Source: Calidifontibacillus erzurumensis
GTDB lineage: Bacteria > Bacillota > Bacilli > Bacillales > Bacillaceae_J
Assembly (NCBI RefSeq): GCF_013303125.1
Contig: NZ_JABTTE010000015.1
Location: forward strand, 27,690 to 91,689
Direction: 5' to 3'
DNA length: 64,000 bases
Shown one piece after another: positions 55,133-63,976 of the stretch. Both the position numbers and the translations under genes were made by a program. The notes under the pieces were generated by a model. The model ran no database searches. It was not told the origin of the DNA and saw nothing but the letters and a program-made list of their open reading frames with translations. Position 1 is the stretch's first letter. Each line of letters begins with the position of its first letter.

Positions 55133-56131
55133 ATGGAAAATACTTTAGATAAGAATATAAATGTTTCGGTTTTAATGAATGAATTAAAAAAAGAAAATCA
55201 CCAAATGCAAGAGGTCATGAAGAAACTTCAAAATATCTCAATGAAGTCTAATATATTAGCTCTCAATGCGGGAATCGAGGCAGCCCGTGCGGGGGAGGCT
55301 GGACGTGGATTCTCTGTCGTAGCAAAAGAAATTAAGAAATTTGCTGAAGAGAGTTTGAATGCAAGTAAAGAGAGTGAAAGTTTGATTAGAAGTATCCAAA
55401 ATAAAGCTAATCAAGTCGTTGCAGTCAGAACAGTTGAGGTCGCTTTTGATACCATTGATAAAATTGACCGCAACTTATTTGAGCGAAATTGTGATGTTCA
55501 GGCTTGGGCAACCTTTAATTCTATTAAACAATGTCTTTTGGATCCTACTGTGGAATCTAAGAAAAATGCCCAAGCAACACTGAAAAAGCTTCATGAAATT
55601 TACGAAGTTTATTTTGATATATTTGTTGTAGATCTGTCAGGTGAAATTATTGCTGCTGCTCAAAATCAAAACCAAGTAGGTAAAAATATGGCTGATAGAG
55701 AATGGTTCCAAAAAGTTATTCAAAACAAAGGGACCTTTGTAACAGATATGTATTATTCTTCTTCTGTTGGTGGTTATACAATGGGTTTTTCGAGTCCTGT
55801 TCATAATGATTTGGGAGAAGTAATTGGAGTAATCACAACTAGATTTAATTGGGAATATATTTATGACATTATTGAACGTGTAAAAATTGATGAAAAAAGC
55901 CAGCTTTATGTAATTAATTCAGAAGGTTATATCATTGCATCGAAGGATCGCACTGGTATTTTGGAAAAAAGACTTTCTAAAATGCCAGGGGTAAAAAATA
56001 TTTTAACCGGGAAGGAAAAGCGGGGCTATAAGATTGAGAATGATCAAATTTATGCGTATTGTCTCACGGAAGGTTACAATGCTTATAGAGGAAAAGGATG
56101 GTCTGTTATAGTTGTAGAATCACTTGCTTAG
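55133..56131 (+). CDS. soluble MCP-signalling / Cache-domain protein
   Basis: A 332-residue protein with an unusual order. Residues about 1-95 are the signalling tip of a methyl-accepting chemotaxis protein, with [21 protein letters not shown] and [18 protein letters not shown]. Residues about 110-330 resemble a Cache sensory domain, with [51 protein letters not shown] and [14 protein letters not shown]. No membrane helix is seen. Only the CheA/CheW-interacting hairpin tip is kept, so the coiled coil is short. It may be a cytosolic receptor, or the fusion of two gene parts. AGAGGTGGG precedes the ATG. Confidence 0.8.
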   Translation: MENTLDKNINVSVLMNELKKENHQMQEVMKKLQNISMKSNILALNAGIEAARAGEAGRGFSVVAKEIKKFAEESLNASKESESLIRSIQNKANQVVAVRTVEVAFDTIDKIDRNLFERNCDVQAWATFNSIKQCLLDPTVESKKNAQATLKKLHEIYEVYFDIFVVDLSGEIIAAAQNQNQVGKNMADREWFQKVIQNKGTFVTDMYYSSSVGGYTMGFSSPVHNDLGEVIGVITTRFNWEYIYDIIERVKIDEKSQLYVINSEGYIIASKDRTGILEKRLSKMPGVKNILTGKEKRGYKIENDQIYAYCLTEGYNAYRGKGWSVIVVESLA

Positions 56132-56199
56132 GATGATTCATTAATATTGTTGCATCTATTTAATTTTGCTATTAAAAAATATAAAATATTATTTCCTAA

Positions 56200-56233
56200 G
56201 GGAATCAAGGGGACAACTCAATCCCTTGCTCCC
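56200..56233 (+). terminator. possible terminator
   Basis: GGGA-CAAGGGG and CCCTTG-TCCC pair across a 10-nt loop; the T tract is poor. Confidence 0.4.
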
Positions 56234-56423
56234 TTCTAATTTTGCATAAGAAATACTGATCATTGAGGTATATCTCTTTCAAAAGTATACATAGTACATG
56301 TTAAAACCTCATTAAAATATGTGATATCTATACACAGCACAAGTAGAGCGGTGTTTTTCCCTTTTACCAAAAGAAAATACGTTGATTTCGCGCATACCTA
56401 ATGAGGAATGTAGGGTCCATTCA

Positions 56424-56496
56424 TACGAATCCGTCAAGTTCAGATTCACACGTACGCATGTCTGAATTGACGAAACCGTATAGTTATTTGTATGGT
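56424..56496. repeat. inverted repeat in non-coding gap
   Basis: GTCAAGTTCAGA (56433-56444) faces TCTGAATTGAC (56461-56471). Flanking bases extend the pairing weakly. It may be the relic of a miniature element. The 435-bp gap 56132-56566 shows nothing else apart from the possible terminator. Confidence 0.35.
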
Positions 56497-56566
56497 TAAT
56501 TCATCTGCCAGATTAAATCCCGCTATCTAATTTCGAAAAATCTCTCCATTCGCAGGCACAAAAATT

Positions 56567-56896
56567 TTGTCTTCTAATTGGTTTTGTCTGGTAAAACTCC
56601 GCAGGATGGAAGAAGAGGGAATTATTGAGCAATATACCATTGCAGTGAACGAATTAAAGCTTGGGAAGAGTATTCAAGCGTATATAATGATTTTTCTAAA
56701 ATCAAATCAACACACTGCATTTCAAAAGTATATAAAAGAAAATCCGGATATAACGGAAGCTCACCGCATAAGTGGTGAAGGATGCTATATGATTAAAGCG
56801 AGCGTTTCTGATCAGGTTGCATTAAATCATTTGCTTGATGAGATCCTTAAATTTGCTAACTACAGAGTTAATCTATCAATTGGAAAAATAAAATAA
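56567..56896 (+). pseudogene. truncated Lrp/AsnC-family regulator
   Basis: The sequence LRRMEEEGIIEQYTIAVNEL followed by LGKSIQAYIMIFLKSNQH and the sensor core ITEAHRISGEGCYMIKASV is an Lrp/AsnC protein with its ligand-binding RAM domain. The N-terminal DNA-binding half is missing: the frame enters just before the end of the recognition-helix region. No plausible ribosome site is present. It ends 203 bp before the dehydrogenase gene it may once have regulated. Confidence 0.7.
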
Positions 56897-57099
56897 TCTT
56901 TGTATAAACGTGTAATAAAAATACTGCACAAGTCAGTGTGGCGTCCATTGAAAGATCAGATTAATAGATTTGTAGATTTGAATAAATAATGTGGTTGTAA
57001 TAGTTCCCACTAAAAGACAGTTGTTGAGATTGAGCAGATCGGTAATTTATGTAATGATGTACTGTAGCAATAATAAAATAAATCAAAGGATGAGAAACA

Positions 57100-58158
57100 A
57101 TGAAGAAGTTTGAAATTGCTGTTATCCCTGGGGATGGTATAGGTCGGGAAGTAGTACCTGCTGCTTTAAAGGTGTTAGATACCCTTTGCGAAGTACATGG
57201 AGGTTTGCGTTTTGAAACAACTCAGTTTGATTGGAGTTGTGAATATTATCTTGAACATGGTGAGATGATGCCTGAAGAGGGTTTGCAAACTCTCGCAAAT
57301 TTCAATGCGATTTTTTTAGGTGCCGTTGGCAACCCGAAGCTTGTACCTGATCACATTTCGCTATGGGGGCTGCTTGTCAAAATAAGAAGAGAATTTGAAC
57401 AAGTGATAAATATTCGGCCGGCAAAGCTGATAAAGGGAGTAAAATCACCTTTGGCTAACCCGAAAGATTTTGACTTGATCGTGGTACGTGAAAATAGTGA
57501 AGGGGAATATAGTGAAATTGGCGGACGAATTCACCGTGGGGAAGATGAAATTACCGTTCAAAACGCTATATTTACTAGAAAAGGTACAGAACGGGCAATG
57601 AGGTATGCATTTGAATTGGCAAAGAAAAGAAGAGGTCGTGTAACAAGCGCTACAAAATCAAATGGAATTTTCCATTCGATGCCGTTCTGGGACGAGGTCT
57701 TTAATGATGTAAAAAAAGATTATCCTACTATTGAAACAGAATCTATTCACATTGATGCATTGGCGGCATTTTTTGTGAACCGTCCACACATGTTTGATGT
57801 AATTGTTGCAAGTAATTTATTTGGTGATATTTTAACTGACTTAGGAGCTGCGATTATGGGAAGTATCGGAATTGCGCCTGCTGCCAACATAAATATTAAT
57901 GGGAAATATCCTTCCATGTTTGAACCTGTACATGGATCAGCTCCTGATATCGTTGGGAAAGGCATAGCGAATCCAATCGGTCAAATTTGGACAGCTAAAA
58001 TGATGCTCGATCATTTTGGCGAGAATGAGCTTGGCACCAAATTACTAGACATTGTTGAACAAGTTACGGAAGCTGGTATTGTCACACCTGATATTGGCGG
58101 AACGGCCACTACAAATGAAGTAACAGAAGAGATTTGTAAAAGAATTAAACAGTTATAA
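57100..58158 (+). CDS. tartrate/D-malate dehydrogenase
   Basis: A 352-residue member of the isocitrate/isopropylmalate dehydrogenase family. The N-terminus AVIPGDGIGREVVPAALKVL, the substrate-binding RENSEGEYSEIGGRIH, and SNLFGDILTDLGAAIMGSIG with FEPVHGSAPDIVGKGIANP are present. The ENSEGEYSxxGGR motif is characteristic of tartrate dehydrogenase/decarboxylase and D-malate dehydrogenase (YcsA/DmlA type) rather than LeuB. It would oxidatively decarboxylate D-malate or tartrate with NAD. AAAGGATGAG precedes the ATG. A broken Lrp gene lies upstream. Confidence 0.9.
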   Translation: MKKFEIAVIPGDGIGREVVPAALKVLDTLCEVHGGLRFETTQFDWSCEYYLEHGEMMPEEGLQTLANFNAIFLGAVGNPKLVPDHISLWGLLVKIRREFEQVINIRPAKLIKGVKSPLANPKDFDLIVVRENSEGEYSEIGGRIHRGEDEITVQNAIFTRKGTERAMRYAFELAKKRRGRVTSATKSNGIFHSMPFWDEVFNDVKKDYPTIETESIHIDALAAFFVNRPHMFDVIVASNLFGDILTDLGAAIMGSIGIAPAANININGKYPSMFEPVHGSAPDIVGKGIANPIGQIWTAKMMLDHFGENELGTKLLDIVEQVTEAGIVTPDIGGTATTNEVTEEICKRIKQL

Positions 58159-58344
58159 TTTTGTATACACAATAACTGATTTGTTTCTGTAACCGTTGAA
58201 TTTTTGTACCTAATTGGATTTAAAAGGAAGTCAATAAAATTTTTTCCAATATGGGGATGTGAACTATCACGACAAAGAAGAAAGGATTTAGAGTTCTTCA
58301 AAAAATCAAATTAATTAGATAAAAACATCGAACAATATTGTACA

Positions 58345-58371
58345 AGCGTATCCAGCATGGGTACGCTTTTA
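58345..58371 (+). terminator. terminator split by an insertion
   Basis: AAGCGTA and TACGCTT pair around a 10-nt loop. The T tract after the stem is where the first miniature element inserted; its target duplication ACGCTTTT is the 3' arm and first T bases. Confidence 0.65.
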
Positions 58372-58749
58372 TTTTTTTTCAGGCGAAAAATACATAGTAT
58401 TGGAGAATCGAATACAGAGAATTGCAACTTGACACGGAGCCTCTCAGGTCTATTCCCAAGCCAGAAAGCGAGTATAAAGGACTAGCTTCACCATCCAAGG
58501 CTATCATGCCCGCCACTCCATGTAAAGTTGCTACAGAGCAACTGCACTGCAAAACTATGTATTTTTATGGTTCTTACGGACTTTTGGTGATCACTCAAAA
58601 TATGTTCGTTAAGAGAAACAACGAATGGTATTCACCGACAATTTTGTCTCAAAACATATGCAAAAGGCGAACTATTATTTAAAAACATTAATTGAAAATT
58701 CAATGTTTCACCATATATACGTAAGAACCATTTTTATTTTGCAAAATAC
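58372..58749. mobile_element. miniature inverted-repeat element, copy 1 (interrupted)
   Basis: It matches the element at 60996-61210 over its length. Flanking 8-bp direct repeats ACGCTTTT lie at 58364-58371 and 58750-58757. Inverted ends share GAAAAATACATAGTATTG-type sequence with the complement of the right end. A 161-bp second element is inserted near its right end. It contains no gene. Confidence 0.8.
58569..58729. mobile_element. second miniature element nested in copy 1
   Basis: The 161-bp insert begins GGTTCTTACG and ends CGTAAGAACC; a further TGGTG/CACCA pair extends the inverted ends. It is flanked by 8-bp direct repeats ATTTTTAT (58561-58568 and 58730-58737). The 8-bp AT-rich duplication and the GGTTCTT end are like those of the ISL3 family. 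It has no coding capacity. Confidence 0.8.
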
Positions 58750-58762
58750 ACGCTTTTGCTGT

Positions 58763-59245
58763 TTAGATGTCATCTACGGGATGTAAGTCCCGCTGTGTAG
58801 AAAGAAGTAACAAACAAAAGGGTGCTGTGATGACGAGGTATCTGGAGAAAGCAAGGAACAAACTTATTATCTTTTAGAACACAATTTTCGTATATGGCTA
58901 GATGAATTTACAACACTAAATAAAGTCATTTCTATCGATGGGATACAGAGTAAAAATTAGGTAGATGGAAGGAAAGATTACATACTTATTCAGGGGTATT
59001 TGACGGATACATCGACTTAGCGATTAATAGCTAGTCTATCAGAGGTTAGCAGATATCACGTTGGTCTAGAACAACTTAGGTTTTGGAAAATTCTGTTAGA
59101 AAACCCAATGGTTGAAAAGTCTATAGGCTCGTTATGAGATGTGCCAAAAGAGGGCACTAAATACCCACTTTTGAAAAAGTTAGGCTCTTGTGTCTAATAT
59201 CTTAACTGAGACGCCGTATACGGAGCCATACGTAGGTGTAGGATG
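58763..59245 (+). other. probable group II intron relic
   Basis: The 5' part holds hairpin CGGGATGTAAGTCCCG and text such as GACGAGGTATCTGGAGAAAG that resembles group II intron domain I. The 3' part (59209-59243) has CGCCGTATACGGAGCCATAC then GTAGGTG, like a decayed domain V. Between them no reverse transcriptase frame survives, only stop-riddled fragments. The assignment rests on memory of such introns. With the two miniature elements this fills most of the 58159-59411 gap. Confidence 0.4.
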
Positions 59246-59411
59246 TTTCAACGATGAAAAAAGTTACATTATTTACTTTCTATATAAATAAATATAAATA
59301 ACTTTATAAAATTTTTTATATTAATTTGTTTCATATATTCCACCCGATAGCATAATGTTTTTACTGTATGACATTTTTACTACATTACATTTAAATTTTG
59401 GAGGAAGAAGG

Positions 59412-61022
59412 ATGGGAAATAGTCGAGGGATAATACGTAAAGGCTTCATTCTTTTACTGTATTTTATAACTGTTTTTACCCTATTTCTAAGTGTACCGAA
59501 TGGGAGTGCGGAGAAAAAGGGTGATATTAAAGCCTTGGTTATATATACAACTAGGGATGGGGAAATCAATGAGTACCTAAAGTTTTTGGATATGTTAATT
59601 AGTCACTTTACGAATGAAGTCACTTTTATTAGCAGCGAGAAAGTGGAGAAAAAGGATTTACTAAATGTTACTCATCTGTTCTATTACGGTCAAGTCAATG
59701 TTCAACTTCCATCCAAGTTTAATACATTATTTGATGATTATGACGGCACCTTTGTAGCAATTGGTTACAATTTAGAAAAGCTTGGTAATAAATTTTCATT
59801 TATTACTCCATTGCACGAAAGAGAAATTAATGAAGTTTATTTAACAAGTAACAAAGATGATGTATTAGATGTAATAAGCCAAAGGATCATTGAAATTGAT
59901 GTGGCTGAAGATACTGAAATATTGTTAGAGGGAAAAAGAACAAGAGATGCGGCCACATATCCTGTCTTGGTTAAGAAAGAAAATCAATATTATTATGCCG
60001 TAAACACCATATCCTCAAAAAAATCCATCTTATTCGGAGAAGTGCTTCATGACATTTTTAACGTTCATCATGATACCAAACACCCAGCATATATCCGACT
60101 CGAAGATGTCCACCCACTAGTAGATCCCAATAATTTGAAGCAAATTGGTGAAATTTTAAAGGAAAAAAATATTCCGTATATGGTGGCTGTTATTCCAGTT
60201 TATACAAATCCTGAAACCGGTGAAAAACATCATTTTTCAAATTCTCCAAAGCTGTTAAAAGTGCTGAAAGAAATGCAAAGAAATGGGGGAAGTATTGTCC
60301 TCCATGGCTATACTCATCAGTTTAGGGATAGTGAGACAGGGGAAGGCTTTGAATTTTGGGATGTTGAACATAATACTCCAATTTATGCTCTTCCTAATGA
60401 ACCATTCACCTTACTAAAAGAAAGCGACTTTGACACAAAAGCAGAATATGAAAGCTACATCGACAATTTGAAACAATTTGAAAGAGATTATATTGAGACA
60501 AAATTAACAAGAGGTATTCAAGAATTGGTTACTTACGGACTATATCCTTTGGCTTTCGAAGCACCACATTATACAATGTCACAAAATGGTTACACAGTAG
60601 TTTCGGAGTATTTTTCCACGTATGTTGGGCATATTCAAATAAGTGATAGGGATTGGAAAGTGATGGATACGACCCCATATATCACTTCGCCTTCATTCTT
60701 AAATGGTATGCAATTACTTCCAGAAACACTTGGATACGTAAAACCGGATGATTCTGAAGCAGTTCAAAATATGATGAAAGAGGCTAAAAGATTTCAATTA
60801 ACTAAAGATGGAATGTTGGCTGCCTTTTATCACCCATATTTGGGAGTCGAAGGCTTTAAGGAGTTAATAGAAGAGATGGAGAGACTTCCAAATATTTCAT
60901 GGATTGATTTAAAACAAATGGATTTATGGGTAAAAGCAGATAATGTTGAGATTTACACTGAAAATGGAGAAATCAAAGCAGATATTGACCATATTTGTTT
61001 TTTGCAGGTGAAAAATACATAG
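59412..61022 (+). CDS. DUF2334 protein (YdaL-like), 3' end replaced by an insertion
   Basis: A predicted exported polysaccharide-deacetylase-like protein resembling YdaL of the B. subtilis ydaJKLMN exopolysaccharide operon. A signal or anchor helix lies near residues 10-31, and the DUF2334 domain near 205-460 with YIRLEDVHPLVDP, GGSIVLHGYTHQF and AAFYHPYLG. I chose the ATG at 59412, preceded by GGAGGAAG. The reading frame enters a miniature element at 60996 and stops after about eight foreign residues. Removal of the element plus one target repeat restores an open frame to 61377, with a C-terminal membrane helix and about 580 residues. The protein now probably lacks its membrane anchor. Confidence 0.85.
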   Translation: MGNSRGIIRKGFILLLYFITVFTLFLSVPNGSAEKKGDIKALVIYTTRDGEINEYLKFLDMLISHFTNEVTFISSEKVEKKDLLNVTHLFYYGQVNVQLPSKFNTLFDDYDGTFVAIGYNLEKLGNKFSFITPLHEREINEVYLTSNKDDVLDVISQRIIEIDVAEDTEILLEGKRTRDAATYPVLVKKENQYYYAVNTISSKKSILFGEVLHDIFNVHHDTKHPAYIRLEDVHPLVDPNNLKQIGEILKEKNIPYMVAVIPVYTNPETGEKHHFSNSPKLLKVLKEMQRNGGSIVLHGYTHQFRDSETGEGFEFWDVEHNTPIYALPNEPFTLLKESDFDTKAEYESYIDNLKQFERDYIETKLTRGIQELVTYGLYPLAFEAPHYTMSQNGYTVVSEYFSTYVGHIQISDRDWKVMDTTPYITSPSFLNGMQLLPETLGYVKPDDSEAVQNMMKEAKRFQLTKDGMLAAFYHPYLGVEGFKELIEEMERLPNISWIDLKQMDLWVKADNVEIYTENGEIKADIDHICFLQVKNT

Positions 61023-61210
61023 TATTGCAGAATCGAATACAGAGAATTGCAACTTGACACGGAGCCTCTGCGGGCATGATTTCTAAGCCAGGAAGCCAGT
61101 ATTATCAAGGACTGGCTTCACCATAAAAGGCTATCATGCCCGCTACTCCGTGTAAAGTTACTACAGAGCAACTGCACTGCAAAACTATGTATTTTTATTT
61201 TGCAATATAC
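60996..61210. mobile_element. miniature inverted-repeat element, copy 2 (intact)
   Basis: A 215-bp element flanked by 8-bp direct repeats ACCATATT (60988-60995 and 61211-61218). Its ends are inverted over about 26-35 bp (GTTTTTTGCAGG, AAAAATACATAG and TTGCAG against their complements). Inner pairs ACACGGAG/CTCCGTGT, GCGGGCATGAT/ATCATGCCCGC and GCCAGT/ACTGGC make the whole element one long hairpin. No coding capacity; presumably moved by a transposase elsewhere. Confidence 0.85.
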
Positions 61211-61218
61211 ACCATATT

Positions 61219-61377
61219 GGCTTACTGCTATCATCTTTGGACTTCCCTTTATATCATATTAATAAAATCGTTGAAATGATTGTATGGGGGATGGTGTATA
61301 TGGGAGGATTGGCGATTATAGCGTTTATTGCATTTACCATTTTTCTCACTAGTAGAAAAACTAAAATGGAAGGGTGA
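61219..61377 (+). pseudogene. displaced 3' end of the DUF2334 gene
   Basis: This stretch is open in the frame that continues GACCATATT of the DUF2334 gene across the insertion. It encodes VEMIVWGMVYMGGLAIIAF, a membrane helix, then a basic tail SRKTKMEG and a stop at 61377, 4 nt before the glycosyltransferase start. Confidence 0.7.
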
Positions 61378-61381
61378 TATC

Positions 61382-62544
61382 ATGGCAGACCTATTTTTAT
61401 ATCTTTCGCTCTTCTTAATTTGGTTCATGTTGTTTTATCATGTGTTTCTTATGCTGGGAGGATTTTTACACTCAATAAAATATGAGAGATTCAAAGAAAA
61501 ACTGACACAATCTATAGATGAATTTCCGAAAGTTAGTATTCTAATTCCAGCACATAATGAGGAAATTGTCATTGAGGAAACAATTAAATCAATGGTTAGG
61601 CTAAATTATCCAAAAGATAAGTTGGAAGTTATAGTTATAAACGATAATTCAAGCGACCTTACGGGGGTAATTATTGATGACTATTCTAAACAATATCCTT
61701 TTATAAAGGCTGTCCATACAAAGCCCCCAAATGCCGGAAAAGGGAAATCGGGGGCATTAAATCAGGGGCCATCGTAGGGAAATTCCGGGTTGTAAATGCT
61801 AACCAAAACTTACTTACAAGGTTAATTAATATTGAAACATTAACTTTCCAATGGCTGGCTCAGGCTGGACGGTGGTTTTGGTTTAAGATGACTACGATTC
61901 CAGGTACAAACTTTGCTATTCGCAGATCTATTCTGGAGAAGCTTGGAGGTTGGGATGAAAACGCCCTTTCTGAAGATACGGAATTAAGCATACGTGTATA
62001 TAATCTTGGTTATTATATTCACTTTTTCCCAGCAGCGATCAGTTGGGAACAAGAGCCTGAAAACTTGAAGGTATGGTGGAAACAAAGAACGAGGTGGGCA
62101 CGGGGAAATCAATATGTGATATTTAAATATTTATTCAACCTAAATCAATTGAAAAATAAAAAAGTTTTTATCGATTTGTTTTATCTCTTATTTACTTACC
62201 TTTTATTTTTCAGTGGCGTTCTACTTTCACATATCATTTTTATAGTTAATGCAGTAGGCGGAATAAAACTGTCAATTGGGATTGTAATATTTTTATTATT
62301 AATTACTGGCTTTCTCCTATTTGTTTCAGAAGCATGTTTAGCATTATCTATGGAGAGAAACCAGCTTACAATCAAAAACTTTTGGACTGTCGTAATAATG
62401 TATTTTATTTATTCTCAAATGTGGTTTTTTCTCGTAGTTTACTCATTATTTTTAGAAACAAAGCGTGTTTTATTAAAGCAGGAAGTTAAATGGTATAAAA
62501 CACAGCGATTTAAGAGAATCGAAAAACAAAACCATTCTATATAG
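61382..62544 (+). pseudogene. GT2 glycosyltransferase (YdaM-like) with internal deletion
   Basis: A membrane family-2 glycosyltransferase of the cellulose/poly-GlcNAc synthase type, resembling YdaM. The first part (61382-61777) has an N-terminal helix, VSILIPAHNEEIVIEETIKS, VIVINDNSSD and NAGKGKSGALNQG. It then shifts frame: the other frame continues from 61768 as AIVGKFRVVNANQNLLTRLI through GTNFAIRRSILEKLGGWDE, SEDTELSIRV, the processive QRTRWARGNQY and C-terminal helices. A stretch of roughly 30 residues expected between ALNQG and AIVGKF, including the DxD metal motif, is missing. The gene is therefore inactive. Confidence 0.85.
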
Positions 62545-62657
62545 CAAGGGAAAAATTAAAAATTCCTCATGAACATAAAAATGATCTGTATCCTAAATCA
62601 ACTAATTATTGGCTCCTACTTATGTTTTCATTTAAATAATACGAGGTGTAAAAATAT

Positions 62658-63806
62658 ATGTTAAAAAGTGAGTTGATGATTTGTGTAATACTCGCTGTAC
62701 TTCTTTTATTGATATTTTTCTTAGGGAAAGCATTTTCTTCAATTAAGAGAGAAGATCAAATAAAAACTTCTGATATGGAAACTCCGGTAGTGATAAAAAA
62801 TTTACCTAATTTCCCACGGAATATAGAGGAAAATAAAAAAAGATCACCGTTTAGATATTCTAGTGATGAATTTCAAGCGGGTATGAATGTAATCATTTAC
62901 GGTCATCCCGATACACTTGAATCTAGAAATGTATTTGAACATTTACGAAGTTTAGGTATCAACAGTGTTGCAATAAATTTTCCCTTTTATCAATCAGATT
63001 GGAAAGCCAATGAGGTAATTACTAGTCCAATCTATACACCGACCATTGAAGAATTACAAGCAGTCATAGAAGAGGCACATCACATAGGGCTTAGTGTAAT
63101 GATTAGACCTATTATGGATGAGCAAGCATTCTTACCCTCTAATATGTGGAGAGGGCAAATTAAACCGAAGGATCCAAATGCTTGGTTTGATAGCTATGAA
63201 AAGTTGATACTCACTTATGCTATGTTGGCACAATCGACCAACGCAAAATCGCTTAATATTGGTACTGAATTGAATTCTATGCAAAATCAATATCAGAATC
63301 GATGGATGAAACTTATAGAAAAGGTGCGCCAAGTATACAAAGGGGAGTTGGTGTATTCATTTAACTTTGACACGGTCCATGAAATTCATTCCATTGAGTT
63401 TGTAAAGTTGCTCGATTATATAGGAATTGATGCATATTTTCCTTTGGAATTGCCGGATTATGCTACAACGGAAATGTTGGAAAAGGAATGGATGAGACAG
63501 ATTAAACAAATGAAAGAAACATTGTGGCAAAAGCCCATTCTTGTAACAGAAGCAGGAATTATTCCAGTTGCTGGTGCTTACCGAACTCCTTATTCAGGGA
63601 GTTTACCTAATCAAAGGTATGATCCACAAGCGCAAGTGAACTATTATGAGGCAACTTATAATGTATGGAAGCCAAGAGTTCAAGGTATTTATTGGTGGGG
63701 TGTCTTGGTCGGTCAAGATCCAAATGAAATTAGCTTCTCCCCGTTAAACATGCCAACGGAAAAGGTGATTAAGAAACAGTTTCTAAAAGGCTTCTCAAAT
63801 GAATAA
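62658..63806 (+). CDS. GH113-like glycoside hydrolase
   Basis: A 382-residue protein with an N-terminal signal-anchor helix (about 5-27) and a TIM-barrel domain resembling family GH113 endo-mannanases. VIIYGHPDTL, INSVAINFPFYQSDW, LSVMIRPIMDEQ, and NIGTELNSM near residue 200 with the probable acid/base Glu are visible; VTEAGI near 300 has the probable nucleophile, and GIYWWGV ends the barrel. It lies behind the DUF2334-GT2 pair, so it probably trims or degrades the polymer made by them. An upstream ribosome site ACGAGGTG precedes the ATG. Confidence 0.8.
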   Translation: MLKSELMICVILAVLLLLIFFLGKAFSSIKREDQIKTSDMETPVVIKNLPNFPRNIEENKKRSPFRYSSDEFQAGMNVIIYGHPDTLESRNVFEHLRSLGINSVAINFPFYQSDWKANEVITSPIYTPTIEELQAVIEEAHHIGLSVMIRPIMDEQAFLPSNMWRGQIKPKDPNAWFDSYEKLILTYAMLAQSTNAKSLNIGTELNSMQNQYQNRWMKLIEKVRQVYKGELVYSFNFDTVHEIHSIEFVKLLDYIGIDAYFPLELPDYATTEMLEKEWMRQIKQMKETLWQKPILVTEAGIIPVAGAYRTPYSGSLPNQRYDPQAQVNYYEATYNVWKPRVQGIYWWGVLVGQDPNEISFSPLNMPTEKVIKKQFLKGFSNE

Positions 63807-63976
63807 AGAAGTAGTTTGTGAGTTTGAAACCAATACAACTTCCACTTTTGGAAAATTTGAGGTCCAGCTGTACATTTCCAACCCTTTAATAAACAATTGT
63901 GGCGACAATTTTAAGCACTGGAGTGAATATCGGCATTAGAACAAACTAGGAAAAATTATGGTATAAGGGAGACGAA

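Noticed and set aside
58422..58682. Open frame of 86 codons inside miniature element copy 1
   Set aside because: It spans the junction of two nested non-coding elements and has no ribosome site.
58372..61210. Two-copy hairpin as a riboswitch or CRISPR-like repeat
   Set aside because: Exact 8-bp target duplications at both copies show transposition. No spacer array or regulated downstream gene fits.
61760..61890. Programmed frameshift in the GT2 gene
   Set aside because: The two frames do not overlap in conserved sequence; a catalytic stretch is missing, so a deletion explains it better, and no slippery site is seen.
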